From Folioceros fuciformis (Eukaryota > Anthocerotophyta > Anthocerotopsida > Anthocerotales): 64,000 bases of DNA. This document shows positions 32,960 to 46,100 of this stretch, piece by piece; within the stretch, counting starts at the first letter, position 1, and each line of letters opens with the position of its first letter. The stretch covers positions 469,049 to 533,048 of the forward strand of contig JBNGIO010006371.1 in NCBI GenBank assembly GCA_049999805.1. Reading direction: 5' to 3'. Both the position numbers and the translations under genes were made by a program. Under the pieces are notes generated by a model. The model had not been told where the DNA came from. It was given only the letters and a program-made list of their open reading frames with translations, and did no database searches.

Positions 32960-35900
32960 GAAGGAAGAGTCCTGTCCTGTTACATTCAACGGAGGAACGC
33001 ACCGGTGATAGCTAGCGAGCAGTGGATGCCGTGAGCATCATGTATACGAAGGAGAAAAAAAGAAAAAGGTAGAATCGGCAAACCAGGAATTAAGGCAGTC
33101 GGTGAGTGCTAGTTCCTGCAATTCCACAGCGCCTAGGTGGTGCACATTGTTGGCCCGAGATGTCCAGCTGCCGAGACCCAGGTGTCGCCGCCTAAGAGAG
33201 CATGGCCTGCTTCCTAATTGGACTTGAAGATTCAACAGAGAGAGAAAGCACGAGCGGTGGGTTGTAGCAGTTCATGTGCAGGTGGGCCAGATGAAATCTC
33301 GGCCCATCCCAGCCAGCAGCGCTATCATGTCTGGTCTGTCTCCGGGTAATGTGCCTTGACAGCCAATAGGGTGAACAGTCCCTGAGATTTTTCCCTGCTG
33401 TCTTACCTTCGCTTGCTGGCAAAGGCGGTGAAATTGGGATGCGGAGGGATTCAAGGAAAGGAAACCCAATCCCACAAGAGACTTACATACCGTATATTCA
33501 TCATTTCCCATAATTCTCATGCTTGTAGCACAGTGAGGCGGGAAGCTTGGGGTCCGCTTCCTGATCTGGGCTGGACACGTTCCTGCTGCTCTGGACTGAT
33601 GACTTTGTGTATGTTAGGACTCCAGAAGGGTGAATAGGGATGAATTAGAGTCCTGGGCTGGGTGACAAGCTTTACGAACCACAGCAACGGCATGATCTGC
33701 AGCTGAGCTGTCAGGTGTGGGCTCGATCTCTGTCCACGCAATGTAGCAGGTTCGTCCTCCCGAAGAAGCACCCATGTTGGCAGGTCTTGGGTCCGCCCCG
33801 TACTCGGACACTGAAACTCTCACCTTGTCAGACTGCAGTAAACCGGACAACTGGACCAGCACCACCCGTGCAGCTCTGTGAGAGATGATGCCTCCAATCT
33901 GCGGCAAATAACGGCGTCTGCCAGACAGCAGGTACACACTTTGCAGAAATTCCCAGGTGGCTGACATTCAAGGCAACACAAGTGGCACCAGGTGAGAGTT
34001 TTAGTGTCAGCAGTCTAGGCCCTGGGACTCGTGAAAGAGTCCCTGTCTCATAGGAAGCTTTGTTTGCAAACGTCACCGTAGGCGGTGTCGGGGATAGCCA
34101 AGGGTCTCCGACTCTCCTACCAGGCGCTGACGGTGGGTGCCAAAAGGGCTGCTTGCAGCACCGGTTTCCATCCACCTCTCACAGTTTTTTTAGCTTTTTC
34201 CCATCTCTCTACACATGGAAGACATGCATTTTCCTGCTCCATTCGGTTGCTGTGTCTCGCTGCCCACGCAGGAGCAAGAGAAGGAGCGGCAGAAGGAGAA
34301 GGCCCTGTTTCCGAGAAGCGCCCTCGTAACAGGCCCATTTCCCGAACCATCCACCGGCTCCCAATCTTTGTGACAACCTGTTTGCACCAGTGAAAGGATA
34401 GCACGAAAGGCTTCTCTGCTCTCCTGGACCAACCACCCCGGCTGGTGTCACCCAAGTTTTCGGGGGATTGGTGGCAGCCAACGGCCATGATGCTGTGCAG
34501 GCCACAAGGACCAAAATAATATTGCCATGTTTCTTTTGATCTCACTAGCATGAAGAAAAGATGCGGCCGCCTTGGTTTATGCAGGATCCAACGGGACAAG
34601 GCCATCCGGTAAGACGTGTACTCTCTTTGTTCCTTTCCTTTTCCCTGTCGGTTGTACTTTTCTCCCTCGTCCTCCCCCAGCCACTTGTAATGCCTTGACC
34701 TGTTTACCTGTGAGCGAGCCACGGCAACAATTGTTGTGGCAGAGGCGCGAGTCTACGCCTTACAGGACAGGATAGGGAAGGAAAGTTCTACACTCCTGAG
34801 TCTTGAGCTAGGTCTGCAGCAGACGTGGTCTTTGGGACAAGGATAGCAAGCGGACTACTGACCAGTGGTAACTTTCCAAAACTCCGCTGGGCTGTCCGGT
34901 GCTGGGCTAAGTGGTGGGGTACTCGCAAGCAAATGGACGAAGAAGTGTGGAGGTGGGCTGTTGCTGTTTCTGGTCCTGCTTGTCCTGCACCAGCTGTACT
35001 CCCTCCTCTCCAGCTGGAGTGAAAGTGGACGGCTGCAGGATGCTGCTTCCAACCTACCATATGGAACTTCTCGCACTTTCAAAGTTGGGATCGATGTGGA
35101 TGCAACAAACGGAGACCGGTTCCCAGCAGGCTCTTTCTCCAGGCGTTGTCACCACATAATTTCTCGAGGTGCTTGGCTTGGCATCCGGAATCTGGAATCT
35201 CTGGTGGGCTTTTGTCCATTCCTGTTGTTGTTCAATGCTTCTCTGGTAGCGATGGCCATGTGGTCACAACTGTAGGAAGTGCTGCCACTTGCGAATTATT
35301 ACAACACGTGCGCGAAGCTGTCGGATCACACAGCGAGATTACACACCGAGTTACAAACCTGACTGTGCGTGACACTGTAGCAGACGGAGAAGGTGAGGGG
35401 TCATATCTCTTGGGGAGTCAAGTCTCGTGACTGGTGAGCCGGCTGTGAAATAAGGCAACGCGATGACAGGGCCCCACCTGCCGAAGGGCGTCACGAGGGT
35501 GTGACATGTGCGCACTCAGCACCGGAGACATAGATTTATAGATTCATGCTTTCTATTTCACTCGCATGGTGGAGAGAGAGCTGTGTGCACACATCCTATT
35601 CTGCTTCTCCACAGGGACAATCTGCCAAGTGCCTGTTAGATAATCGAGAGATACCTGCCCATGGCTCAACAGGAGGAGCAAGAGAACCTGCTGGGCTGTG
35701 ATTCTCGGAACAATGCTCATCCCCTCGTCACATGCCACTTCGTATGGGACTTTGCGCTTCCTGATGAAGATGCTCCACCGTTAGCACCGAAGGTGGGTTC
35801 CGCTCTGCCATGTCTGTCATGGCAACACAGTGCAGAATGTAAGGACATCCATCTTCAAGTTCGCCTTCCACCCACCGAATGCCATCCACATCCACCCACC

Positions 35901-37719
35901 AAATGCCATCCACTGAGGAATGGATGACTAAGGACGTACAAGACACACTCTGGGCTACGTTTGCCTAAGGAGGTACTGTACAGGATGGAGTCGTCTACTC
36001 GGACAATGACAACTATGCGTGTCTGAGACGGCACGGTTTGAGGGAGGTTTTGCAAACCGCTCGCCAATGTGGCACTCCATCACGCACATTGGTCCATGGC
36101 TTGTGGATGATGCGTCATTGGGAAGGCCCGTACACATGTCGTCACCATGCTTCAAGGCCAAGGCGGCACAGCTGTAGGCATGCTCAAAGGGATGGTACCT
36201 GCAATCCTCTTTGCCCACAACTTCTCGGATCCACATTCCAGTGACCTACGTTAGAAAACTGTCTCCACCACGCAATGCAGAGTGCTACGCATCAGAGATC
36301 CTCAACGCTGGCCCAGATCCACTTTCGGGTACCGTGTATAGAGCCAAGCGTCACTGTGCGAACTCTGAAAATCATGCAATCGTTTGGGACCGGGTCTCTT
36401 GCAATTTCCACACTTTCTCACAGAACAGGCGGCTCAGCCCACACGCGTAAGAAACAACAGCATACAAAACACTTCCTATGTACATCCTTTCTCATTGTTG
36501 GTCGACACTCTGTGTAACCATCCTGTCCGACTCTGTTCGACAATCCAATCTGCAGCGATGGTACGCAAGAAAAGCACTATACAAAAGTCCAGCCTTTGGG
36601 AAGCGCTCTACACCCCAAACTCCTCATCGACGTGTTCCCGCAGGGTTGACAGATAGATTCAGCATGGTCAAAATCCTGTCTCCGGTTTTCCACCAAAATC
36701 TCTCTCACTGCCATTTGCACAACAACGTACAACGGTCTGCAAAGCTATGCGCGACGAGAACTCCCTAACAATCCCCTTCCCCTCAAGCTTAGCACGTCAC
36801 CTTGCCAAGCCCATAGATCTCAACTCACACACTGCACAGGCATCAGACCTTACACTTTACAGAAGCAAAGGCAAACCTGGCAAGCGAACGAGGCACACCC
36901 TTCACTTAAAACCCAGCTGAAAACCCTAGTCCAGCTGGGAATGCCTTCACCAGGACACAAGTTCCTCACTGTCCAAGGCCATCAAGGTCAACAAGCCGCC
37001 GTTGATCATGCGAACCTGACGTGATTGGCAAGAAACCCGAGCATCCAAGCTGGGAGAAACGTAGTTGCGTACATCCACTGTCAAGCATCGCTCACTTCCT
37101 ACGTCACGCGGACCTAGATCCTTGGCATTGAGGATCCGTTAGACTGATTTAAGAAAAGAACAAGATGCACGATGTCTCGTGCTTCCTCGAGGATACCCGC
37201 TCATATTATTAAACTTGTAAACGAGCTGACAATCTCCATATCCAGCGGGCTGTACGTCTTATCTTCTCCTGGACAACATCGTCTCCTTGCAGGAGGTCTC
37301 TCCCGGGGTGACAGTGTCTCCTGACAAGGGGTCAGCGGGTACTAAGTGTCCTAGACACGGCTCCCGGAATGTACCTGACTTATGCCGATCGACTCACAGC
37401 TAATTAGAAGGGCTTGGACAAGCCTGAAAGAAAACTGTTAGAAGCGACACAATTTTCTTCGCAGGTAGCCTTCCATGAGAGTTGGGGCTCACTTTGCCCT
37501 CCTTCCTTCGTCCTTGGGCTCTCTGTGCCGTCCTTCCTTCGTCCTTGGGCTCTCTGTGTCGAGCGTGATTTTAAGATACAAAGTACCTATCAAAATAAGA
37601 ACGCGATTAATGATCAACAAGAAAGCTACTACTACACTAAGCTATATCCTAAGCTACTACACTAGCTTTTCTGTTGTCTACTTTTTACATCTAGTTTTTC
37701 TCACCTAATTATACATCTG
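32960..37719. other. About 4.8 kb without a recognisable gene
   Basis: Many overlapping open frames on both strands, none with an ATG start plus family resemblance, and no clear transposon domain. A perfect 31-bp tandem repeat is listed separately. The stretch is long for this otherwise gene-dense window and may hold noncoding RNA genes, fast-evolving genes or decayed duplicates. Confidence 0.4.
37501..37561. repeat. 31-bp tandem repeat, two copies
   Basis: The unit beginning CCTTCCTTCGTCCTTGGGCT occurs at 37501-37531 and 37532-37561 with almost no change. Confidence 0.85.
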
Positions 37720-39428
37720 ATTACCAAGTCGTCGAACTTATCGTATTATGAAACTTAGGTGAAGTTCCACAAGACTCGTCCCAGTTCCCCAGTCCTAGTC
37801 CTCCTCTGGCGGGAATGACAATATGTCCTGCCGAATAGTCTTGGTCTGGCTTCGGTGCTTCATCGAAGGTCTGGCGTTCCACCTCCACGCTGCCCCGCTT
37901 TTGACAACCACCCAAAAAGGCGTGCAAAACTACGCCATCAGGCTCGAGAGGCATAGCCCTCGCCTCCTCTAGTGCTTCATCTAACTGGCCTGCACGACCC
38001 AGGAGATCAACAAGCATGTGTACTGCTCCAGGGTGGGTGGGATTCCATCTTCCCTGCTCATGGCCTTGAACTACCCTTGCACTTGGCTCACGAGGCCCAC
38101 ATGCCTGGATACTGCGTCAGGACAACCAGGAACGTAATGGCATCTAACTGTAAGTGAGCCCTGTTGGATCATCCTGTGAACCGAGGCAAGACCATTTCAA
38201 TGACTTCCCTCGGCTTCAAGCCCTTGCAAGGTCTTTGATCTGGGCATCAATCTGCATTTCTGCATCCAAAGCTGCTGAACCGGAACAGGATTGCAGGAGG
38301 AAAATGAAGGGGACAGAACCAGGTGCAGCCAAGTCTTTATGGTGCTCGGTGAAAAAGACCAAGGGCTTCCTCACTCACACCCTGCTGGGAGTACCCTGCG
38401 GTCATGGAATTCCACGTCTCGACATCTTTCTGGTCACGTCCGTCAAACACGCTCTGGGCATGCCGTAGGCTGCCACACCCACAATCCCATCAGCCTCCCG
38501 TCCTTGTTCTCGGACGTGGACATGAGGGTGCTTCAGAAGCCATTCTCTGAAACCGCGGTGCCTATACCTGCACATGTTTGCTGGGGGCACACAACATGTT
38601 GCAGAATCAAGTACCACGGTGCCGTCCCTTTCCATTGCACTGTAAAGATGAAGGGCTTCCTGACTTCTGCCCCGTCGGCACCATCCGGTTATCATGGCAT
38701 TCCAGACTACCACATCGTTTTGATTTAAGTCTTCCAAACACAAGTTGGGCATCTCTAGGCTGGCACACTTTGCGTGCACGTTTATCAAACTGTTGGCCAC
38801 AACATGTAAGCGTGAAGCCCTTGTTCTCTTTACCTATGCAAGAAGCTGCTTCCCCTTTTCCAAATCTAGGTTACCGACACTTGCACGCGCTTGCAATAGA
38901 CAAACATTTGTCACACAACCAAGTCCAACAATGTCGTCTGGCCGCATGGCACTAAAAAGAGAAGACTAAGAGCTTCCTGACGCACGCCATGCAAAATATG
39001 CTGCTTTCAGTGTATTCCACGTCAGTACAGCTTTTTCACCAACTCCATCAGACAACCTCTTTCCATCGTCTAGGCTTCCATGTTCATCAAGCTGTTGGCC
39101 ACAATCCCATCAGCTTGCAGCCCTTTCTCTTCTATCCGGGAAAGAGGTTGCTTCCGCTTCAGCAAAGCCGGAATCCCCGTCGTTGCGCATGCCTGCGGGA
39201 GACACGGATGTCCTCAGCTTTTGGGTCAACGATGCCGCCTCCTTGCATACTGCTATTGTAGGTGAAGGGGCCACTGCTGTGAGTGTCCTATTTTGTCTTA
39301 AGACCCCGTGCTGTAGGAAACAAGCAATATCAAGGCGTCTCCCACTTTCGAGAGATTTTGGCACAAAGCGAGCAGCGTCACTTACACTCAACAGAATTAG
39401 TTGTTCCGGTTCTTGTAGATGCTTGCGT
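37720..39428 (-). pseudogene. Dead PLS-class PPR gene, third member of the tandem array
   Basis: Pieces of the same protein as the two intact PPR genes at 39429-46431 appear in order on the minus strand but in several frames. The C-terminal E-type motif is at about 38017-37870 (MLVDLLGRAGQLDEALEEAR), PLS segments with NDVVVWNAMITGWCRRGRSQ at about 38720-38660, and further degenerate modules extend up to about 39420. Stops and shifts occur throughout. DNA similarity to the adjacent intact copies is evident by eye, for instance around AGGGCTTCCT and GGCATTCCA segments. Confidence 0.85.
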
Positions 39429-42400
39429 CTACTCAAATTGTGGGAGATACCCTTCTTCCATCATCTTGGGAAGCAGCTGCTTTAGACCCGCATATATTTC
39501 GTCACTCTGAGAAAGCTTTCTATCCCCGACCACAAAATTATGGACCGATCCGTCCATGTCTGTCCACCAGCTTCGGCCTGGCTGCTTCCACGCCCCGATT
39601 CTTTTTCTTCTCTCCTGCATCTTATGTGCCTCTTCCCACATCTGGGCACCCGTATATATGTTGGACATTGATACATAAGCTGCAGCATCTTTTTGGTCTA
39701 GCTTCATTGCTTCATTAAATGCATACCGTCCCACCTCTACGTTTCTCCACTTCCGACATGCACCCAATAGAGTGTGCCAAACTGCGTCAATAGGCTCCAT
39801 AGGCATTGTACTCACCAATCCTAGTGCCTCATCCAGTTGCCCCGCACGACCCAGCAAATCTATCATGCATGCATAGTGTTCCGCAGTAGGAGTTATGCCA
39901 TATTCTCTGCCCATAATCTCGAAGTACTCTTGCCCTTCGCTCACTAGACCACCATGACTGCACACTGTTAGCACACTTAAAAAGGTGATGCCATTTGGCT
40001 GCATGCCATCTTCTTTCATTCTGCTGACCAAATTAAAGACCACTTCTGTTTCTGCCTGACGACAGTATCCTGCAATCAGTGCATTCCAAGCAACGTCATC
40101 TCGTTTGGGCAATGCATCAAACACCTTCTGTGCATCCACCATGCTCCCGGCTTTTGCGTACATATTCATCAAACTGTTGGCAACAGTCAAATCCGTTTGC
40201 AACCCTTGTTGTTCAATCTCTGCATGAAGCTGCCTTCCAACACGCAGAGCTGCCACACCTGCACAGGCCTGAAGAAGGCACACAAATGTCACAGCGTTAG
40301 GTGAGGAGATCCCTTGTTCTTGCATAGCATCGTAGAGATCAAGAGCTTCCTGACCCTTGCCCTGTTGGGAGTATCCCGATATCATGGCATTCCATGTCAC
40401 CACATCTTTCTTTGTGAGGCCGTCAAACAAGCTCTGAGCATCCTCGAGGCTGCCACATTTTGCATACATGTTTATCAAACTGTTTGTCACGAACTCATCC
40501 CCTTGCAGCCCTTGTTCCCTTATCTGATCATGAATCTGCTTGCCCATCTCCAAAGCCTGGGAACCCACACTCGCACACGCCTGCAAGAGGCACACAAATG
40601 TCACTGAATCCGGCACAGTGGAGCCTTCTTCTTGCATAGCACTGAAGAGATGGAGAGCTTCCTGGCCCATGCCCTGCTGGGAATAGCCTAATAGCATAAC
40701 ATTCCATACCACCACATCTTTGTGAACAAGTCTATCAAACACGCTTTGGGCACCTAGTAGGTTGCCACACTTCACATACATGTTGATCAGGCTGCAACCT
40801 ATAAACATATCAGCCTGAAGCCCCTGTTCTTCAATCTCGGCATGAACCTGCTTCCCCATCTCCAAAGCCGGGGCACCCATAATTGCACATGCCTGGAGGA
40901 GGCGAACAAACGTCACAGCATTGGGTGCAGAGGTGCCTCCTTCTTTCATGAGACTGTAAACGGTAAGGGCTTCCTGACCCGTGCATTGCTGGGTGTAACC
41001 TGCTATCATGGAATTCCATGTCACGAGATCCTTCTGATCAAGTTCATCAAACACACTCCGTGCATCCTTCATGCTCCCGCACTTCACGTACATGTTTACC
41101 AGCCTGTCACCCACAGCCGCATCGACCTGGAGTCCACGTTCTCTAATTTCAGCATGCAGCTGCTTCCCCGTCTCCAATGCTGTAGTACCCACAATTGCAC
41201 ACGCCTGTAGGAGGCACATAAAAGTAACACAGTCAGATGCTGCAACGCCTTCCTCTTGCATAATACTGTAGAGATGAAGGGCTTCCCGACCCTTGCCCTG
41301 CTGAGTATACCCTGCTATCAGAGCAGTCCAAGTCACAACATCTTTTTGACTTAGAGCATCAAATATGCTCTGAGCATCCTCTAAGCTGCCACACTTTGCA
41401 TACATGTTTATGAGATTGTTGCCCAAACTCACATCAGCTTGGAGTCCTTGCTCTCCAATCTGTGCATGCAGCTGCTTCCCCGTTTCCAATGCTCGACGCC
41501 CAATACTTGCACATGCCTGAAGGAGGCAACCAAGTGTCACAGAATCAGGTGCAGTAGTGCCTTCTTCTTGCATGGCACAGTAAACACGAAGGGCTTCCTG
41601 ACCCATGCCCTGCTGGGAATATCCTGCTAACATGGCATTCCATGTAACCACATCCTTTTCACCAAGTCCATCGAACACGATCTGAGCATCCTGTAGGCTG
41701 CCACACTTTGCATACATGTTCACAAGGCTGCAACCAACAACCGCGTCGAATTTTATGCCTTTTTGTTTCATGTGTCGATGAAGCTGCTTTCCTGTCTCCA
41801 AAGCCGGAATACCCACACTTGCACAGGCCTGCAGGAGGCAAGCAAACGTCACAGAATCAGGCACAGCAAATCCTTCTTGTTGCATAGCATGGTAGAGGTC
41901 AAGGGCTTTCTGACCCATGCCCTGCTGGGAATAACCTGCGATTATGGCATTCCATGTCACTACATCCTTCTGACCGAGTCCATCAAACACTTTTTGAGCG
42001 TCTTCCAAGCTGCCACACTTAGCATACATGTCAACTAAACAGCTCCCAACAAACAAATCAGTGTCAAGCCCACCGGCCAACGCATCAGCATGCACCTGCT
42101 GTCCAGTTTTCAAGTCTGCTGCCCTTGCACAAGCCTGCAGGGATGCGACAAACAGATGACCATCTGGTTTCACCCTCGACCTGCGCATCTCATGATACAG
42201 TTGTAAGGCCTTCTTAGCCTGTCCGTTTTTAACATAACTGGAAATTATGGACGACCACATGAAGGCATCTGGGGTGGGAACCACGGAGAAAACATCCATC
42301 GCTTCTTTCAACCTGGCATGTGAAGCATACATCCGAAGAATGTGATTGCACAAGAATGTGTCCGACTCATACCCCTGCTTCAAGTTGAGAGCATGAACAC

Positions 42401-42746
42401 GGCGACCCAGAACCAAATCCCTCTTCACCACACAGTTTCTCAAGACTGTGTAAAGGAGAGACCGGGAAATACGACATTGTGTTTGCACCAGAACTCCCAG
42501 AGCCTCAACGGCCTTATTTAGCTGCCCCTCCCCACAAAGTTCCATCACGGTTTCAGCCGTCACGACCCCTTCGTACGCTGCCGTCCCGACAGAGTCAGTG
42601 TCGTCCCGCAGGCTCCAGTACGATGCAGGAGCACGACAACCGGTCTGGATATCAACAGCCAGCCAGGTGTGTGAAGCAGAAACAGGTGTGACGACCAGAG
42701 CTCTGGGCGGCAACCGTCTGCAGACGCTCTTTCCTCTTCCAGACAT
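39429..42746 (-). CDS. PLS-class pentatricopeptide repeat protein with E/E+ end
   Basis: Intronless, 1105 residues from the ATG at 42746. After an N-terminal segment (possible organelle signal) and one diverged repeat set come six strikingly uniform modules of about 104 residues. Each follows the P-L-S order: GLQAD...NMYAKCGSLEDAQ, then KDVVTWNAMIAGYSQQGMGQ, then PDSVTFVCLLQACASVG, ALETGKQLH. The C terminus has E and E+ type motifs (ACMIDLLGRAGQLDEAL, SWWTDMDGSVHNFVVGD) and stops at YLPQFE, so there is no DYW deaminase domain. Such proteins bind organelle RNA one base per repeat and direct C-to-U editing, borrowing a deaminase in trans. It is a tandem paralogue of 43138-46431. Confidence 0.95.
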   Translation of the reverse strand: MSGRGKSVCRRLPPRALVVTPVSASHTWLAVDIQTGCRAPASYWSLRDDTDSVGTAAYEGVVTAETVMELCGEGQLNKAVEALGVLVQTQCRISRSLLYTVLRNCVVKRDLVLGRRVHALNLKQGYESDTFLCNHILRMYASHARLKEAMDVFSVVPTPDAFMWSSIISSYVKNGQAKKALQLYHEMRRSRVKPDGHLFVASLQACARAADLKTGQQVHADALAGGLDTDLFVGSCLVDMYAKCGSLEDAQKVFDGLGQKDVVTWNAIIAGYSQQGMGQKALDLYHAMQQEGFAVPDSVTFACLLQACASVGIPALETGKQLHRHMKQKGIKFDAVVGCSLVNMYAKCGSLQDAQIVFDGLGEKDVVTWNAMLAGYSQQGMGQEALRVYCAMQEEGTTAPDSVTLGCLLQACASIGRRALETGKQLHAQIGEQGLQADVSLGNNLINMYAKCGSLEDAQSIFDALSQKDVVTWTALIAGYTQQGKGREALHLYSIMQEEGVAASDCVTFMCLLQACAIVGTTALETGKQLHAEIRERGLQVDAAVGDRLVNMYVKCGSMKDARSVFDELDQKDLVTWNSMIAGYTQQCTGQEALTVYSLMKEGGTSAPNAVTFVRLLQACAIMGAPALEMGKQVHAEIEEQGLQADMFIGCSLINMYVKCGNLLGAQSVFDRLVHKDVVVWNVMLLGYSQQGMGQEALHLFSAMQEEGSTVPDSVTFVCLLQACASVGSQALEMGKQIHDQIREQGLQGDEFVTNSLINMYAKCGSLEDAQSLFDGLTKKDVVTWNAMISGYSQQGKGQEALDLYDAMQEQGISSPNAVTFVCLLQACAGVAALRVGRQLHAEIEQQGLQTDLTVANSLMNMYAKAGSMVDAQKVFDALPKRDDVAWNALIAGYCRQAETEVVFNLVSRMKEDGMQPNGITFLSVLTVCSHGGLVSEGQEYFEIMGREYGITPTAEHYACMIDLLGRAGQLDEALGLVSTMPMEPIDAVWHTLLGACRKWRNVEVGRYAFNEAMKLDQKDAAAYVSMSNIYTGAQMWEEAHKMQERRKRIGAWKQPGRSWWTDMDGSVHNFVVGDRKLSQSDEIYAGLKQLLPKMMEEGYLPQFE

Positions 42747-42779
42747 GGCGTCCGACACTCTTAGCGTGGATTTTTCATG

Positions 42780-43137
42780 TGGGCCATGCTCATAGTCGTT
42801 ATGGGTGGTTGCTACTGCCTACATCGATGTGAATGAAATACGAGCTGCAACGGAGGAAATGACATGCTTTGGGCATCGAGGTTACCCTTCCCTCCCAGTG
42901 CTAGATCGCTGTGCACTGAAAAACTAGCTGCGAGGTTGGAGACGATATGACGTGAGAATTGACACTGATACAAGAGAATGGATCCGTGAATGTCTGGGAT
43001 TGAAGAGTATGAATCCATGAATGAGACGAATCCATGAATGAGACGAATCCATGAATGAGACGAATCCATGACTAGTCTAACTTACGATACGACTTCGTGA
43101 TGTCTGTCCAACGACAAATGTGGCGAATACCCTTCTT
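42780..43137. other. Short spacer between PPR paralogues
   Basis: About 390 bp separate the stop codon of the upstream PPR gene from the ATG of the downstream one. The spacer holds a 17-bp tandem repeat and the out-of-frame remainder of the upstream gene's C terminus (to about 43085). Confidence 0.6.
43011..43075. repeat. 17-bp tandem repeat, nearly four copies
   Basis: The unit GAATCCATGAATGAGAC is repeated three times perfectly and then partially, in the spacer between the two large PPR genes. Confidence 0.9.
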
Positions 43138-46100
43138 TCAGTATCTTAGGAACTCCCCCCGTGTCAGCTTTGAACATACGGCTCCGGTCTCAGGATGCCT
43201 GCTATCGCCCACCGCAAAACTATGCACCAGCCCCTCCATGTCTGTCCACCAGCTCTGGCCTGGTTGCTTCCGAGCCCCGACCCCATTTCTCCTCACGTGC
43301 ATCTCCTCTGCCTCCTCCCACATTTGAGCACTAGTATATATGTTCGCCATCAATATGTAAGCTGCTGGGTCTTTTTCGTCTACCTTAACTGCTTCATGGA
43401 ATGCACGCAGTCCCACATCCACGTTGCTCCACTTTTGACAAGCACCCAATAACGCATGCCAAACAGCGTCATGAGGCTGCACAGGCATTGCCCTTGCCAT
43501 CGCCAGAGCCTTGTCAAGTTGCCCTGCACGACCCAGCAGATCCACCATGCATGAGTAGTGCTTAGGAGTGGGAGTGATGCCATGAAGTCTGCTCATGTCC
43601 TCGAAGTACTCCCGTCCCTTGTCTACTAGACCCGCATGACTGCATACAGCCATCACACTCAAGAAGGTGACGCCGTCTGGCCGTATGCCATCTTCTTTCA
43701 TTCGGTGAATCAAGCCAAAGACCAATTCACTGTCCCCTTGACGGGTGTATCCTGCAATCAGCGCATTCCAGGCGATGATATCTCGCTCGGGCAAAGTGTC
43801 AAACACCTCCTGTGCATCAACCATGCTTCCAGCTTTTGCATACATGTTTATCAAAGATTTGCTAACAGTTGGATCATCCTGCAACCCTTGTGCTTTTATC
43901 TGTGAATGAATCTGCCTTCCGGCGTGCAAAGCTCCCACAACTGCACATGCTTGCAGCAAGCATACAAATGTGACAGAATTAGGTCGGACATTGCTTTCTC
44001 GTTGCATAGCACTGAAAAGACAAAAGGCGTCCTGAGCCATCCCTTGCTCGGAATATCCTCCTATCATAGCATTCCACGTTACAACATCTTTCACAGCAAC
44101 TCCTTCAAACACTTTCCGGGCATCATGTAGGCTGCCACACTTTCCATACATGCTAATCAAACTGTTGGCAACAAACATATCAGCCAGAAACCCGTGTTCT
44201 TTCATCTGCATATGCAGTTGCTTCCCCGTCTCAAGGGCGGGGGCACCGACACTTGCACATGCTTGCAGAAGGCACACAAATGTCACAGAGTCAGGGGCAG
44301 CACACTCTTCTTTTTGCATAGCTGTGTACAGTTGAAGGGCTTCCAAACCCATGCCCTGCTGGGAATATCCAGCTATCAGAGCAGTCCATGTGACTACATC
44401 TTTCTGACTCAGACCATCGAACACAGCCTGAGCGTCCTCTAGGCTCCCACATTTTGCGTACATGTGTACCAGGCTGCAACCTACAGACCGTTCAATCCTA
44501 ATTCCTTGAAGCTGTGCATGAAGTTGCCTCCCCTTCTCCAGAGCTGGCTTACCCACACTCGCACAAGCTTGCAGGAGGCACACAAACGTGAGAGAATCAG
44601 GCGGAGCAATGTTCTCTAGTTGCATGGAATCATAGAGATCAAGAGCTTCCTGACCCTTGCCCTGTCGGGTGTAGCATGCTATCATAGTTGTCCATGTCAC
44701 TACATCCTTTTGAGCAGTTCCATCAAATATGCCCTGGGCATCCTCCAGGCTGCCACACTTCGCATACATGTTTAACACATTGTTAATGACAAGCATATCA
44801 GCTTCAAGCCGTTGTTCTTTAATCTGTGAATGTAGCTGCTTCCCCTTCTCTAAAGCCAGGGTACCCACACATGCACATGCCTGCAGGAGCCACACAAAAG
44901 TCATAGTGGAGGGGACCGTTGTGCCTTCTTCTTGCATAGCACTGTAGATATGAAGGGCTTCATTACCCATGTCATGTTGGGCATAGCTAGATATCAGACT
45001 TGTCCAAGTCGTAACATCTTTTTGACCAAGTTCATCAAACAGGGTTTGTGCATCCTCCAGGCTACCACACTGTCCGTACATGTTTATCAGGGCATTCGCT
45101 ACAAACAATGACGCTTGAAGCCCTTGTTCCTTAATCTGTGAATGTAACTGCTTTCCCTTTTCCAAGGCCATGGAACCTACTGTTGCACATGCCTGCAGGA
45201 GGCACACAAATGTCAGAGCATCTGGCAATGAGATACCTTCTCGCTCCATCGCACTGTGAAGATGAAGGGCTTCCTCACTCATGCCGTTCTGAGAATATCC
45301 TATTATCATTGCAGTCCATGTGACCACAGTCTTTTGAGGAAGCCTGTCAAACACGCCCTGAGCATCGTGTAGGCTGCCGCACTTTGCATACATATTCACC
45401 AGGCTGCAGCCTACAACTGCATTAAGCTCAAGTCCTTTATCTTCAACTTGCTTATGAAGCTGCCTTCCCTTCTCCAAAGCTGCAGTACCCACGCTTGCAC
45501 ATGCCTGCAGCAGGCATGCAAATGTCACCCCATCTGGTGCAGCAATGCCTTCTTCCACCATCTCACCGTGAAGATGAAGTGCTTCCTGACCCAAGCCCTT
45601 CTGAGAGTACCCCGATATCATGGCATTCCATGTCACGACATCCTTTTGAGGAAGTCCATCAAACACTTTTCGAGCGCCAGCCAAGTCACCAGACCTTGCA
45701 TACATGTCAACCAAGCAACAAGACACAAACACATCGGGCTCAACCCCACTAGCCAACACATCAGCGTGTACCTGCTGCCCAGTTTTTAAGTCTGCTGCCC
45801 TTGAACAAGCCTGCAGGGCTGCTATGAACACACGGCCATCTGGCTTCACACTTGACCCGCGCATTTGATGATACAGTTGTATAGCCTGCTGGGCTTGACC
45901 GTGTTTGACATGCACAGATATTATAGAAGACCACATAAATGCATCTGGTTTGGCTACCATGGTGAACACATCCATCGCTTCTTGCAACCTGGAATGAGAA
46001 GCATACATCCGCAGCATGTGGTTGCACAAGAAAGTGTCAGACCCGTGCCCCTGCTTCACGGTGAGAGCATGTACACGTCGACTCAAAACCAGATCATTCT

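Noticed and set aside
34865-35275. Plus-strand frame with a possible membrane helix (GGGLLLFLVLLVLHQLYSLL)
   Set aside because: It has no ATG before or within the hydrophobic part and no homology I recognise, and overlapping frames on the other strand are equally long.
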